A stretch of 12,386 nt of DNA, taken from the NCBI GenBank assembly GCA_003508565.1, contig DNUI01000014.1, forward strand, positions 1 through 12,386. The letters are read 5' to 3'. Below, piece by piece: positions 1 to 7,219 of this stretch (within the stretch, counting starts at the first letter, position 1; each line of letters begins with the position of its first letter). This DNA is from Syntrophaceae bacterium. Its GTDB lineage: Bacteria > Desulfobacterota > Syntrophia > Syntrophales > UBA2185. A model generated the notes under the pieces. It saw nothing but the letters and a program-made list of their open reading frames with translations, searched no databases and was not told where the DNA came from. A program made the position numbers and the translations under genes.

Positions 1-455
1 GAGTTCTCGACACACTCAAAAAAAACAGCGTGCACATTGTTCCGGTTACGCTCCATGTCGGTTACGGGACATTTCTCCCGATAGAAACGAACACTATAGA
101 AAATCATGTCATGGAGGAGGAGTTTTTCGAAATAAGCAAGGAAGCAGCCGCGATGATCAATGGAGCAAAGAGAGTCATTGCCGTAGGAACGACATCGACC
201 CGGGTTATCGAATCGGCGGTGGATGAGGCCGGGAGAATTAAGCCCATATCAGCCGGCACCAGACTTTTTATTTATCCTGGCTACCGGTTTAAGAGGGTTG
301 ACGGATTGATTACCAACTTCCATCTTCCCACATCTACTCTTTTGTTACTCGTGTGTGCCTTTGCCGGGAGAGATTTGATATTCAAAGCGTACGCACACGC
401 AATCGAAGATCATTTCCGCTTCTACAGTTATGGAGATTGCATGCTGATAGTATAA
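1..455 (+). CDS. queA: S-adenosylmethionine:tRNA ribosyltransferase-isomerase, C-terminal part
   Basis: QueA transfers and isomerises the ribosyl group of SAM onto 7-aminomethyl-7-deazaguanine in tRNA, giving epoxyqueuosine, the step after Tgt in queuosine synthesis. The 5' end lies outside the window; the reading frame is open from base 3 and only about 150 C-terminal residues are seen. Family blocks are clear: VTLHVGYGTF near the start, the GTTSTRVIES stretch, FIYPGYRF, then DGLITNFHLPTSTLLLLVCAFAG, here read as two adjoining blocks, and a closing YSYGDCMLIV. The usual last motif has Ala where Cys stands in GDCMLI, a mild change. The next gene is tgt, the partner enzyme of the same pathway, on the same strand, separated by a repeat element that begins at the stop codon. 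Confidence 0.96.
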   Translation, partial: VLDTLKKNSVHIVPVTLHVGYGTFLPIETNTIENHVMEEEFFEISKEAAAMINGAKRVIAVGTTSTRVIESAVDEAGRIKPISAGTRLFIYPGYRFKRVDGLITNFHLPTSTLLLLVCAFAGRDLIFKAYAHAIEDHFRFYSYGDCMLIV

Positions 456-456
456 A

Positions 457-588
457 AAAGGGGCCAAGGATTCGAGGGGTCGAGTGAACTGCTGAGAAAC
501 AATGAGCAAAGAATGCTCAAGGCACTTATAAAATAATTGAAACACAAAGACATCAACCCTGGAACCCTTGAATCCTGGAACCCTTTTT
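457..588. repeat. Intergenic hairpin element with 8-nt unit arms (copy A)
   Basis: The left arm is a run of octamers, AGGGGCCA, AGGATTCG, AGGGGTCG and AGTGAACT, at 459-490. The right arm at 553-588 holds TCAACCCT, GGAACCCT, TGAATCCT, GGAACCCT and TTTT, whose reverse complement repeats the AGGRTTC unit. The arms can fold on each other as a long imperfect hairpin. A small perfect stem, TGAGCA/TGCTCA with a 5-nt loop (503-519), sits in the centre. The arms match those of the element at 10437-10596: by hand count 23 of 26 positions on the left and 25 of 28 on the right. The centres are unrelated. It fills the queA-tgt gap; the right arm ends in a T run, so it may also weaken read-through. No family name is recognised. 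Confidence 0.75.
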
Positions 589-616
589 AAATGAATTGGT
601 GAAGAACTACAGAAGA

Positions 617-1726
617 ATGTTTCAATTCACACTCCTTAAAAAAGATCCCTCAACCGGGGCGCGTCTCGGGAAAATCCATACACCCCATGGTGAGGTCAAC
701 ACACCTGCCTTCATGCCCGTAGCCACGCAGGGCACGGTGAAAGGCCTCGTTCCTGAAACGGCGCGGGAGCTGGGTGCGGAAATGATCCTCACCAACACCT
801 ATCACCTTTATCTGCGGCCTGGTCATGAGATAATTAAAGGGATCGGAGGAATACACAGGTTTATGAACTGGAACTCGCCCATACTTACCGACAGCGGCGG
901 TTTTCAGGTCTACAGCCTCGGGGCTCTGAGAAAAATAACAGAAGACGGCGTTATTTTCCAATCACATATCGATGGATCACGTCACTTTATCAGTCCGGAA
1001 CTGTCCATTCAAATTCAAGAATCCTTAGGGTCTGATATTATGATGTGTTTTGATGAATGTACATCCTACCCTGCCAGTTTTGAAGAAGCGAAACAATCTC
1101 TCGACCTGACAATCAACTGGGCCAGGAGGTGTAAAACCTGTAAAAATAGCGATACTCAAGCCCTGTTTGGAATTATTCAGGGCGGGATATACCTTGACCT
1201 AAGGAAACAGGCTGTTGAAGAAATATGTGTGAATATCGGTTTTGACGGCTACGCCCAGGGTGGATTAAGCGTGGGAGAACCGAAAGAAGAATTGTTTCGC
1301 ATCACCGAGTCGATTACTCCCCTCCTTCCCGAGGATAAACCTAGATATCTTATGGGCGTTGGTGCGCCGGGAGATATCGTATCATGTGTAGGGTACGGCA
1401 TCGACATGTTTGACTGTGTCATACCCACGCGATGCGCAAGAAACGGATTGTTATTTACAAATCATGAAAAGGTTGTTATAAAACACGCCCGTTACCGGAA
1501 TGACGATGCACCTGTCGATCGCTCATGTGATTGTTATACTTGTAAAAACTTCTCACGAGCATATTTGCGGCACCTGTACATGGCAAAAGAGATTTTAGCC
1601 ATGACGTTAAATACTGTTCACAATATCCGGTACTTTATGCGCCTGATGGAACACATCAGGGAAGCAATAAAAGAGGGAACATACTCAGCATTTAAAAAAG
1701 ATTTTTTAGAGAAATCAATAATCTGA
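617..1726 (+). CDS. tgt: Queuine/preQ1 tRNA-guanine transglycosylase
   Basis: Tgt swaps guanine-34 for preQ1 in tRNAs with GUN anticodons, the first tRNA step of queuosine synthesis. The 369-residue product from ATG 617 has the usual family length. Visible motifs (369-aa numbering) are TDSGGFQV with the conserved Asp at about residue 92, the FGIIQGG block near 184, and GIDMFDCVIPTR with the nucleophile Asp at about 266. The zinc site is CDCYTC near 304-309 plus a His near 335 in NTVHN. An in-frame TTG at 596 would add seven residues; I prefer ATG 617 because known Tgt proteins begin just before the F-x-FTLL stretch. No strong ribosome site is seen; a GGTGA at 598-602 is the best candidate. 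It follows queA, as in many queuosine operons. Confidence 0.97.
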   Translation: MFQFTLLKKDPSTGARLGKIHTPHGEVNTPAFMPVATQGTVKGLVPETARELGAEMILTNTYHLYLRPGHEIIKGIGGIHRFMNWNSPILTDSGGFQVYSLGALRKITEDGVIFQSHIDGSRHFISPELSIQIQESLGSDIMMCFDECTSYPASFEEAKQSLDLTINWARRCKTCKNSDTQALFGIIQGGIYLDLRKQAVEEICVNIGFDGYAQGGLSVGEPKEELFRITESITPLLPEDKPRYLMGVGAPGDIVSCVGYGIDMFDCVIPTRCARNGLLFTNHEKVVIKHARYRNDDAPVDRSCDCYTCKNFSRAYLRHLYMAKEILAMTLNTVHNIRYFMRLMEHIREAIKEGTYSAFKKDFLEKSII

Positions 1727-1749
1727 AATAACATGAGGAGGACGGAAAA

Positions 1750-2076
1750 GTGACAGATTTCGCGTATGCTATGGGCGGTACAGGCGGCGGTGGCGGGGCT
1801 GGAGGAGGAGATATCAGTTTTATCATCATGATGGCTGTTGTGTTCGCTATCTTTTACTTTCTCATGATAAGGCCTCAGCAACAGAAACAAAAAGAAGTGA
1901 AAAAGATGCGGGAAGGTCTCAATCATGGTGACATGGTGGTAACCGCGGGCGGGATTCATGGAAAAGTAACAGGTCTTACAGATACTCTTGTGACGCTGGA
2001 AATCGCTGAAAAGGTAAGGATAAAGGTTAACCGGGAATACATCGGTACTGTTACGCAGAAAGCCGCAAAAGAATAA
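1750..2076 (+). CDS. yajC: Sec translocon accessory protein YajC
   Basis: YajC is the small inner-membrane partner of SecD-SecF, which helps the SecYEG translocon. The 108-residue product has a Gly-rich N-terminus, one hydrophobic span at about residues 22-41 and the hallmark RPQQQKQKE right after it. It continues with the usual soluble YajC domain (GDMVVTAGGIHGKV, then an IKVNREYIGTV-like strand). The start is GTG at 1750, chosen because GAGGAGG at 1735-1741 lies 8 nt upstream; the next in-frame ATG (1771) has no such site. The gene follows tgt after 23 nt and precedes secD by 18 nt, so co-transcription is likely. The run of glycines at residues 9-20 is longer than usual but not abnormal. 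Confidence 0.95.
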   Translation: MTDFAYAMGGTGGGGGAGGGDISFIIMMAVVFAIFYFLMIRPQQQKQKEVKKMREGLNHGDMVVTAGGIHGKVTGLTDTLVTLEIAEKVRIKVNREYIGTVTQKAAKE

Positions 2077-2094
2077 TCTGGAAAGGGGTCAACC

Positions 2095-3699
2095 ATGCTC
2101 AAAGGTATCAAAGTGAGGACCGCTATTGCGATAGTTGTGTGCCTTGCAGGCTTATTTTTCCTCACACCTTCCCTTACGGCGAATCTGCCGGATGTGTGGA
2201 AAAAATATCTGCCTACGGATAAAATTCACCTGGGCCTTGACCTTCAGGGAGGAACACATCTCGTTCTGGAAGTTGACACGGAAAAGGCGGCGGAAAGCAC
2301 TATCGAACGCATGTCAAATGAAATCAAGGAAACATTGATGACGAATAAAGTCCGGTTTCTTTACCTTGAGGGAACAAAAAAGACGGGAACCATATCCTTC
2401 GAACTCCCTGACGTAGCCTCAAAGACAGCATTTGAGAAAGTCTTAAAAGACAATTATCCCGATCTGGAGATTGTCTCATCAGAGACCCGGGGAGGCAAGG
2501 AAGTGGTCGCCCTCAAGATTAAGACCAAGCGGGCGGAAGAGTTCAAAAAAATGGTAGTGGAACAGAGCCTCGAAACTATCAGGAACAGGGTTGATCAGTT
2601 CGGCATCTCAGAACCGGAAATCATTCCCCAGGGAGAAGATCGGATCGTTGTACAATTACCCGGCATCAAGGACACAGCAAGGGCGAAAAACCTCATCGGA
2701 AAAACAGCGCTTCTGGAATTCAAACTCGTTGATGAAGAGCACAGCTTGGACAGCGCCCTCAAGGGCAATGTACCTGAAGGTAGTAGTATATTTTATGAAA
2801 GTCGACTTGATAGACAAACGGGACGTCGGACAACTGCACCCCTATTGCTGAAAAATAAAACTCTTCTTACCGGCGGTTATCTGGAAAGCGCCCAGGTAAA
2901 AATCGGCGACCGGTTTGCCGAACCATACGTCGGAATAAAGTTCAACGCCCAGGGGGCAAAAGAATTCGACAGAATAACGGGAGAAAACGTGAAAAAACGT
3001 CTGGCCATTGTTTTGGACGGAACTGTGCACTCAGCTCCGGTAATCCAGGAAAGAATCTCGGGTGGAGATGCCCAAATTACCGGACAATTCACTATGGAGG
3101 AAGCCAAGGATCTGGCAATCGTCCTCAGGGCAGGAGCCCTTCCCGCCCCGGTCACTATCCTTGAAGAAAGAACCGTTGGACCATCACTGGGGCAGGATTC
3201 TATCGACAAAGGCTTATGGTCGACCATCATCGGGGGTCTCCTGGTAATGGTATTTATGATAGTGTATTACAGACTCTCCGGAATTGTCGCAAACGTTGCC
3301 CTGGTCATGAACATTATTATTATTCTTGGAGCCCTTGCCGCATTTAAGGCCACCCTGACCCTCCCCGGCATTGCCGGCATTGTTCTCACCATCGGTATGG
3401 CGGTAGACGCCAATGTTCTGATTTTCGAAAGGATACGTGAGGAGTTGCGGACGGGGAAAACGCCAAGGGCTGCTATTGACACAGGATACTCGAAAGCATT
3501 CCTTACCATCCTTGACACAAACGTTACGACATTGATCGCAGCATTGTTTCTTTTCGGCTTCGGGACAGGACCGGTCAAAGGGTTTGCCGTCACGGTGAGT
3601 ATAGGTATTGTCGCCAGTATGTTTACTGCCATATTTGTTACGAGGATTATTTTCGACTACTTTATCTGGGAAAGAAAGATCAAATCAGTAAGCGTATAG
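2095..3699 (+). CDS. secD: Protein translocase subunit SecD
   Basis: SecD works with SecF in the inner membrane, using the proton gradient to pull translocating proteins out on the periplasmic side. The 534-residue protein has one N-terminal span (about 9-27), a large periplasmic domain and a C-terminal block of five spans (about 374-520), the RND-type fold of the family. Diagnostic motifs are LGLDLQGGTHLVLEV at 46-60, NRVDQFGISEP at 164-174, LRAGALPAP at 344-352, and GMAVDANVLIFERIREELR at 434-452, which carries the transmembrane Asp (438) tied to proton conduction. ATG 2095 has a purine-rich GGAAAGGGG just upstream. SecD and SecF are separate genes here, not fused. Confidence 0.98.
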   Translation: MLKGIKVRTAIAIVVCLAGLFFLTPSLTANLPDVWKKYLPTDKIHLGLDLQGGTHLVLEVDTEKAAESTIERMSNEIKETLMTNKVRFLYLEGTKKTGTISFELPDVASKTAFEKVLKDNYPDLEIVSSETRGGKEVVALKIKTKRAEEFKKMVVEQSLETIRNRVDQFGISEPEIIPQGEDRIVVQLPGIKDTARAKNLIGKTALLEFKLVDEEHSLDSALKGNVPEGSSIFYESRLDRQTGRRTTAPLLLKNKTLLTGGYLESAQVKIGDRFAEPYVGIKFNAQGAKEFDRITGENVKKRLAIVLDGTVHSAPVIQERISGGDAQITGQFTMEEAKDLAIVLRAGALPAPVTILEERTVGPSLGQDSIDKGLWSTIIGGLLVMVFMIVYYRLSGIVANVALVMNIIIILGALAAFKATLTLPGIAGIVLTIGMAVDANVLIFERIREELRTGKTPRAAIDTGYSKAFLTILDTNVTTLIAALFLFGFGTGPVKGFAVTVSIGIVASMFTAIFVTRIIFDYFIWERKIKSVSV

Positions 3700-3722
3700 C
3701 AAGGGAATAAAAAGTGAAAGAT

Positions 3723-3755
3723 GAGGCCGAAGGTTTTTCACATACCTTTGGCCTT
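3723..3755 (+). other. Intercistronic hairpin between secD and secF
   Basis: AGGCCGAAGGT (3724-3734) pairs with ACCTTTGGCCT (3744-3754) over 11 bp with one G-U pair and a 9-nt loop; a flanking G-U pair may extend it to 3723/3755. No T run follows, so it is not a standard terminator. The secF ribosome site GAGGAGA (3764-3770) lies 9 nt after the stem. It could stabilise mRNA ends or tune secF translation; no role is shown. Confidence 0.6.
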
Positions 3756-3775
3756 AAGCCTCTGAGGAGAGACTC

Positions 3776-4687
3776 ATGGAATTCATAAAATCGGGAACAA
3801 GTATTGATTTTATCGGCAAGAGGAAAATCGCATTGGCATGCTCGCTTGCCCTTATTATCATCAGTGTGGCATCAATTGTATGGCATAAAGGCCTCAATTA
3901 CGGTATCGACTTCGCGGGCGGCACATTGGTGCAGGTTAAGTTTCAAAAAGAGCCTTCCGCCGATGCGATCAGAAGCACCTTTAAGTCGATAGGCCTTGAA
4001 AACAGTATAATCCAGTCTTTCGGCGAGAACGAAGTTGTCATACGGACGGCGGAATCGTCTTCCGATCCGAAAGGACTGTCCGGCAAAATCGAAGATGCCC
4101 TCACAGCTGTGTATGGCAAAGAATCTTTTGAGATCCGAAGGGTGGAAGTAGTCGGTCCCAAGGTCGGCAGCGACCTGACAAGAAAGGCGATTCTGGCCAT
4201 TGTTTTCTCGTGGATCGGTATGCTCATCTATATTGCCTGGCGTTTCGAGTTTCGATACGCCGTCGGCGGTATTCTGGCACTGATTCACGATATCATTATC
4301 ACTGTGGGCATTTTTTCCCTTTTCAACAAAGAATTTGATCTCACCATCGTGGCTGCGTTGTTAACGATCATCGGCTATTCAATCAACGACACCATTGTAG
4401 TGTTCGACAGAATAAGGGAAAACGTACGAAAAAATATAAAACAGAGCCTTGCGGATACTATCAATGCAAGCATTAATCAAACGCTCAGCAGAACCATCCT
4501 GACATCATTCACGGTATTTCTCGTCGTCGCCGTTCTGTTCTTCTTCGGCGGAGCGGTGATTCATGACTTTGCCTTTGCCCTCTTGGTCGGTGTAGTAGTA
4601 GGAACTTACTCATCCGTATTTGTTGCGAGCCCCATTGTTCTCGCATTTGAAAAAATTAAACCTTCCGGTATCAAGAGGAATAAATAA
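3776..4687 (+). CDS. secF: Protein translocase subunit SecF
   Basis: SecF pairs with SecD in the inner membrane to drive late steps of Sec export. The 303-residue product has an N-terminal span (about 18-36) followed directly by the LNYGIDFAGGT motif (40-50), a short periplasmic domain, RRVEVVGPKVGSDL at 121-134, and five C-terminal spans. The transmembrane motif GYSINDTIVVFDRIREN lies at 200-216 and carries the conserved Asp 205. The start ATG 3776 has GAGGAGA 5 nt upstream. The stop codon is separated by one base from the TTG start of the next gene, so translational coupling is likely. Confidence 0.98.
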   Translation: MEFIKSGTSIDFIGKRKIALACSLALIIISVASIVWHKGLNYGIDFAGGTLVQVKFQKEPSADAIRSTFKSIGLENSIIQSFGENEVVIRTAESSSDPKGLSGKIEDALTAVYGKESFEIRRVEVVGPKVGSDLTRKAILAIVFSWIGMLIYIAWRFEFRYAVGGILALIHDIIITVGIFSLFNKEFDLTIVAALLTIIGYSINDTIVVFDRIRENVRKNIKQSLADTINASINQTLSRTILTSFTVFLVVAVLFFFGGAVIHDFAFALLVGVVVGTYSSVFVASPIVLAFEKIKPSGIKRNK

Positions 4688-4688
4688 C

Positions 4689-5201
4689 TTGACGCCCGTT
4701 GAAATTGCAGGATTAACCATTTTCATCCTTGTACTGTTTGCGGGAATCTTTTCCACAGTATTAGGCATTCCCGGGACAATCATTATTCTCCTTGATGTAA
4801 TATTGTATGCTCTCATTACCGGTTTTGGAAAAATCGGCGTCAAAATAATTGTTGTCCTTATTGTCATTGCGATTCTCGCAGAGGGTTTAGACTTTGTGCT
4901 CGGAATGTCAGGGGCGGCGAGAATGGAAATTACAAGAAAGATAGTCTGGGTATCTGCGCTAAGTAGCCTTGCGGGTGCCATGATATTGACCCCTGTCTTT
5001 TTCGGTTTAGGCACCGTCATGGGAATATTCCTGGGCGGATTTGTCTGTGTACTTATCTTTGAGTTACTGCATCAATCGAAACTGAAACCGGCATTGAGAG
5101 CGGACCTCGGCACTTTCCTTGCGAGAGTTGCAGGAACACTGGTAAAAGGCTTTTGCGCCCTCGTAATGATAGTTATTACTATGTCAAATATATATTCATA
5201 A
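4689..5201 (+). CDS. DUF456-type small integral membrane protein
   Basis: Function is unknown. The 170-residue product is almost all hydrophobic and matches, from memory, the DUF456 family pattern: an early GIPGTIIILLDVILYALITGF-like stretch (Gly-x-Pro-Gly-Thr followed by a hydrophobic span ending in Gly-Phe), then Gly/Ala-rich spans. Five or so membrane segments can be drawn. The frame is open further up, to an ATG at 4620 inside secF, but TTG 4689 is the better start: it begins right after the secF stop and has AGAGG at 4674-4678 with a 10-nt gap. It lies between secF and lepB in a tight cluster (10 nt before lepB). This hints at a link to the envelope, but that is only context. Confidence 0.78.
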   Translation: MTPVEIAGLTIFILVLFAGIFSTVLGIPGTIIILLDVILYALITGFGKIGVKIIVVLIVIAILAEGLDFVLGMSGAARMEITRKIVWVSALSSLAGAMILTPVFFGLGTVMGIFLGGFVCVLIFELLHQSKLKPALRADLGTFLARVAGTLVKGFCALVMIVITMSNIYS

Positions 5202-5211
5202 AGGCTTATTC

Positions 5212-5823
5212 ATGACCAAAACAAAATCCAAACTTCGAGAGTACACGGAAGCGATTATCATCGCCATTCTTATCGCCCTTTTTATCAGAACCTTTATCAT
5301 CCAGGCTTTTAAAATACCGTCGGGGTCCATGAAGCCGACATTTGAGATAGGCGATCATATCCTGGTCAGTAAATTTATCTATGGCGTCAAAATACCGTTT
5401 CTCAGGAATACGCTTATTCCCATCAGTGACCCTAAAAGGGGGGACATTGTGGTGTTTATATACCCTGAAGACCGCTCCAAGGACTTTATTAAACGGGTTA
5501 TCGGGGTAAGTGGCGATACAATAGAAATACGCAATAAGAAGATTTATTTAAACGGCATGCCTATGAATGATACGCATGGGGTGTATACTGACGATTTTAT
5601 TATTCCGGGATCAATTCAACCCCGTGACAATTTCGGCCCAATTACGGTCCGTCCCGGTTCCATTTTTGTCTTGGGTGACAACAGAGACCAGAGCTATGAC
5701 AGCAGGTTCTGGGGTTTTGTTGACCTCAAGGATGTGATGGGAAAGGCATTCATCATTTATTGGTCATGGGATAATGAAAACCACAGTGTCAGGTGGAACA
5801 GGTTCGGTCAAGTTCCCCGGTAA
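5212..5823 (+). CDS. lepB: Signal peptidase I
   Basis: Type I signal peptidase removes signal peptides from exported proteins on the outer face of the inner membrane. The 203-residue protein has one N-terminal span (about 11-33) followed at once by PSGSMKPT with the catalytic Ser 39. The general-base Lys 94 lies in DFIKRVIG, followed by GDTIEI, and the C-terminal box is GDNRDQSYDSRFWG at 155-168. All catalytic boxes of the family are present and the length is usual for the short bacterial forms. The ribosome site is weak (AAAGG at 5200-5204). Being downstream of secDF, it places export and signal cleavage in one transcription unit. A repeat element starts directly at its stop codon. Confidence 0.97.
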   Translation: MTKTKSKLREYTEAIIIAILIALFIRTFIIQAFKIPSGSMKPTFEIGDHILVSKFIYGVKIPFLRNTLIPISDPKRGDIVVFIYPEDRSKDFIKRVIGVSGDTIEIRNKKIYLNGMPMNDTHGVYTDDFIIPGSIQPRDNFGPITVRPGSIFVLGDNRDQSYDSRFWGFVDLKDVMGKAFIIYWSWDNENHSVRWNRFGQVPR

Positions 5824-5907
5824 GGGTTCAGCGTAGAACGTTCGAGGTTCAAGGCACAAGGAACCTCTAACCTTAACTTCTAACTTTGAAACTTGAACTT
5901 TGAACCC
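5824..5907. repeat. Hairpin element with about 7-nt periodicity, filling the gap between convergent genes
   Basis: The 84 bp lie exactly between the lepB stop codon and the stop codon of the opposite-strand permease. The ends pair perfectly: GGGTTCA (5824-5830) with TGAACCC (5901-5907). Inside, GAGGTTC (5844-5850) and GAACCTC (5861-5867) form a 7-bp stem with a 10-nt loop, and GAACGTTC (5836-5843) is a palindrome. On the minus strand, the 5868-5901 arm reads as units of about seven bases like AAGTTCA, AGTTTCA, AAGTTAG and AGGTTAG. The motif style resembles the two 8-nt elements in the window, but the period and sequence differ. It may serve as a two-way terminator, though clear T runs are missing. 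Confidence 0.65.
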
Positions 5908-7188
5908 CTACCTCAGAGAAGTAACAATCATGGCACATGAGATAAATATAACAACACACACGGTCAGCCAGGAAATAACGTTCATGACAGGTCCGTTGAT
6001 ATAGTTTCCCATAATCCGCCTATCGTTGATAAGGATCAGCATCGCGATCAGAACAAAAGGGAGAAGGGCTCCGTTGATTACCTGGGAATAAAACATGATG
6101 GAGATCAACGGTATATCAGGGAAGAGAATGATGCCTGCCCCCAAAAATATCATCAGAAAATACATGCCGTAAAATTGAGGCGCTTCAGTAAATTTGCGGT
6201 CAAGACTCGATTCCCAGCCAAAGGCCTCACAGATGGTGTACGCTGTGGAAAGCGGCAGGATTGAAGCCGCGAACAGCGATGCATTCAGCAACCCGAAGGC
6301 AAAGAGCCATGAAGCATGTTTCCCTGCTAACGGCGCGAGTGCGAGGGCTGCATCCTTGGCGTTTTCTATTTTAATCCCGTTTTGGAAGAGGGTAACAGCA
6401 CAGAGCATAATGATAAAAAAGGCAACAATATTTACTGTGAAAGATCCAAATATCACGTCCAGCCTGATATACTTGTAGTTCTCTGTCTTGAGTCCCTTGT
6501 CAACGATAGATGACTGAAGATAGAACTGCATCCACGGGGCAATGGTTGTCCCGATAATCCCTACTACCATGGTAAGAAAACCAGAATCAAAGCTAAAAGT
6601 GGGAGTGATAAGCGCTGATCCGATTTCGCTCCAGTCGGGCTTGCCTAAAAATCCGGAAATAATGTAGGAAAGGTAAAATACACAGGCAAAGAGAAACGCT
6701 TTCTCCACGGTTTTATATGTTCCCTTGACCACCAGCCACCAGACAAATATGGCGCTTATGGGAACCGAGATGTATTTGCTGATCCCGAATATCTCCATAC
6801 TTGCCGCCACACCTGCAAAATTTGATAAAGTATTCCCCACATTTGCAAGAAAAAGGAAGATCATCAAATAGAACGTTACTTTCGCGCCAAAGCGCTCCCG
6901 AATAAGGTCGGAAAGGCCCTTGCCGGATACCACTCCCATTCGGGCGCACATTTCCTGGATTATAATAAGCACTATAGTAATTGGGATGAGCGTCCAGAGT
7001 AGGGACAGGCCATATTCAGCGCCGGCTAAAGAGTAGGTAGTAATGCCGCCGGCGTCATTATCGACGTTGGAAGTGATGATTCCAGGACCGAGAAGAGCAA
7101 AGAAAATACCCAGCGATCTCCAGGTCCTTTTGGGGAAAATGTTCTGAAGTTTAGTTCGAAACGAAGTATTTGAAGCACTGCTACCCAT
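5908..7188 (-). CDS. NRAMP-superfamily divalent metal permease with atypical metal-site motifs
   Basis: This 426-residue membrane protein has about eleven spans and clear NRAMP landmarks: LGPGIITS at 33-40, the TM1 unwound segment, and ARMGVVSGKGLSDLIRERFG at 82-101, which matches the family stretch after TM2. In TM1 the canonical DPGN reads DAGG (45-48), keeping the Asp but losing the Asn. In TM6 the canonical MPHN region reads TTIAPWMQFYLQS (214-226), with Ala 217 where the metal-binding Met normally sits. In the family that Met favours Mn, Fe and other soft ions over Ca and Mg, so the substrate may be Mg or another hard cation; this is inference. It lies 31 nt behind the MgtE-N/CBS gene on the same strand. 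The start ATG 7188 has a GAGAGAA-type ribosome site. Confidence 0.85.
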   Translation of the reverse strand: MGSSASNTSFRTKLQNIFPKRTWRSLGIFFALLGPGIITSNVDNDAGGITTYSLAGAEYGLSLLWTLIPITIVLIIIQEMCARMGVVSGKGLSDLIRERFGAKVTFYLMIFLFLANVGNTLSNFAGVAASMEIFGISKYISVPISAIFVWWLVVKGTYKTVEKAFLFACVFYLSYIISGFLGKPDWSEIGSALITPTFSFDSGFLTMVVGIIGTTIAPWMQFYLQSSIVDKGLKTENYKYIRLDVIFGSFTVNIVAFFIIMLCAVTLFQNGIKIENAKDAALALAPLAGKHASWLFAFGLLNASLFAASILPLSTAYTICEAFGWESSLDRKFTEAPQFYGMYFLMIFLGAGIILFPDIPLISIMFYSQVINGALLPFVLIAMLILINDRRIMGNYINGPVMNVISWLTVCVVIFISCAMIVTSLR

Positions 7189-7219
7189 GATGTTCTCTCA
7201 CTATCTTCGTCCATAGCTG

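Noticed and set aside
462..487. GATTCGAG-type tract resembling a tRNA T-loop
   Set aside because: No acceptor, D-arm or anticodon stem can be drawn around it; the 8-nt periodic repeat explains the sequence.
3267..3632. 121-codon minus-strand open frame opposite secD
   Set aside because: Antisense shadow of the membrane-spanning part of SecD; no family resemblance.
4610..5020. 136-codon minus-strand open frame opposite the DUF456-like gene
   Set aside because: It is a shadow of the hydrophobic + strand gene, is rich in Ile, Thr, Met and Pro as expected from the antisense of membrane codons, and has no supported start.
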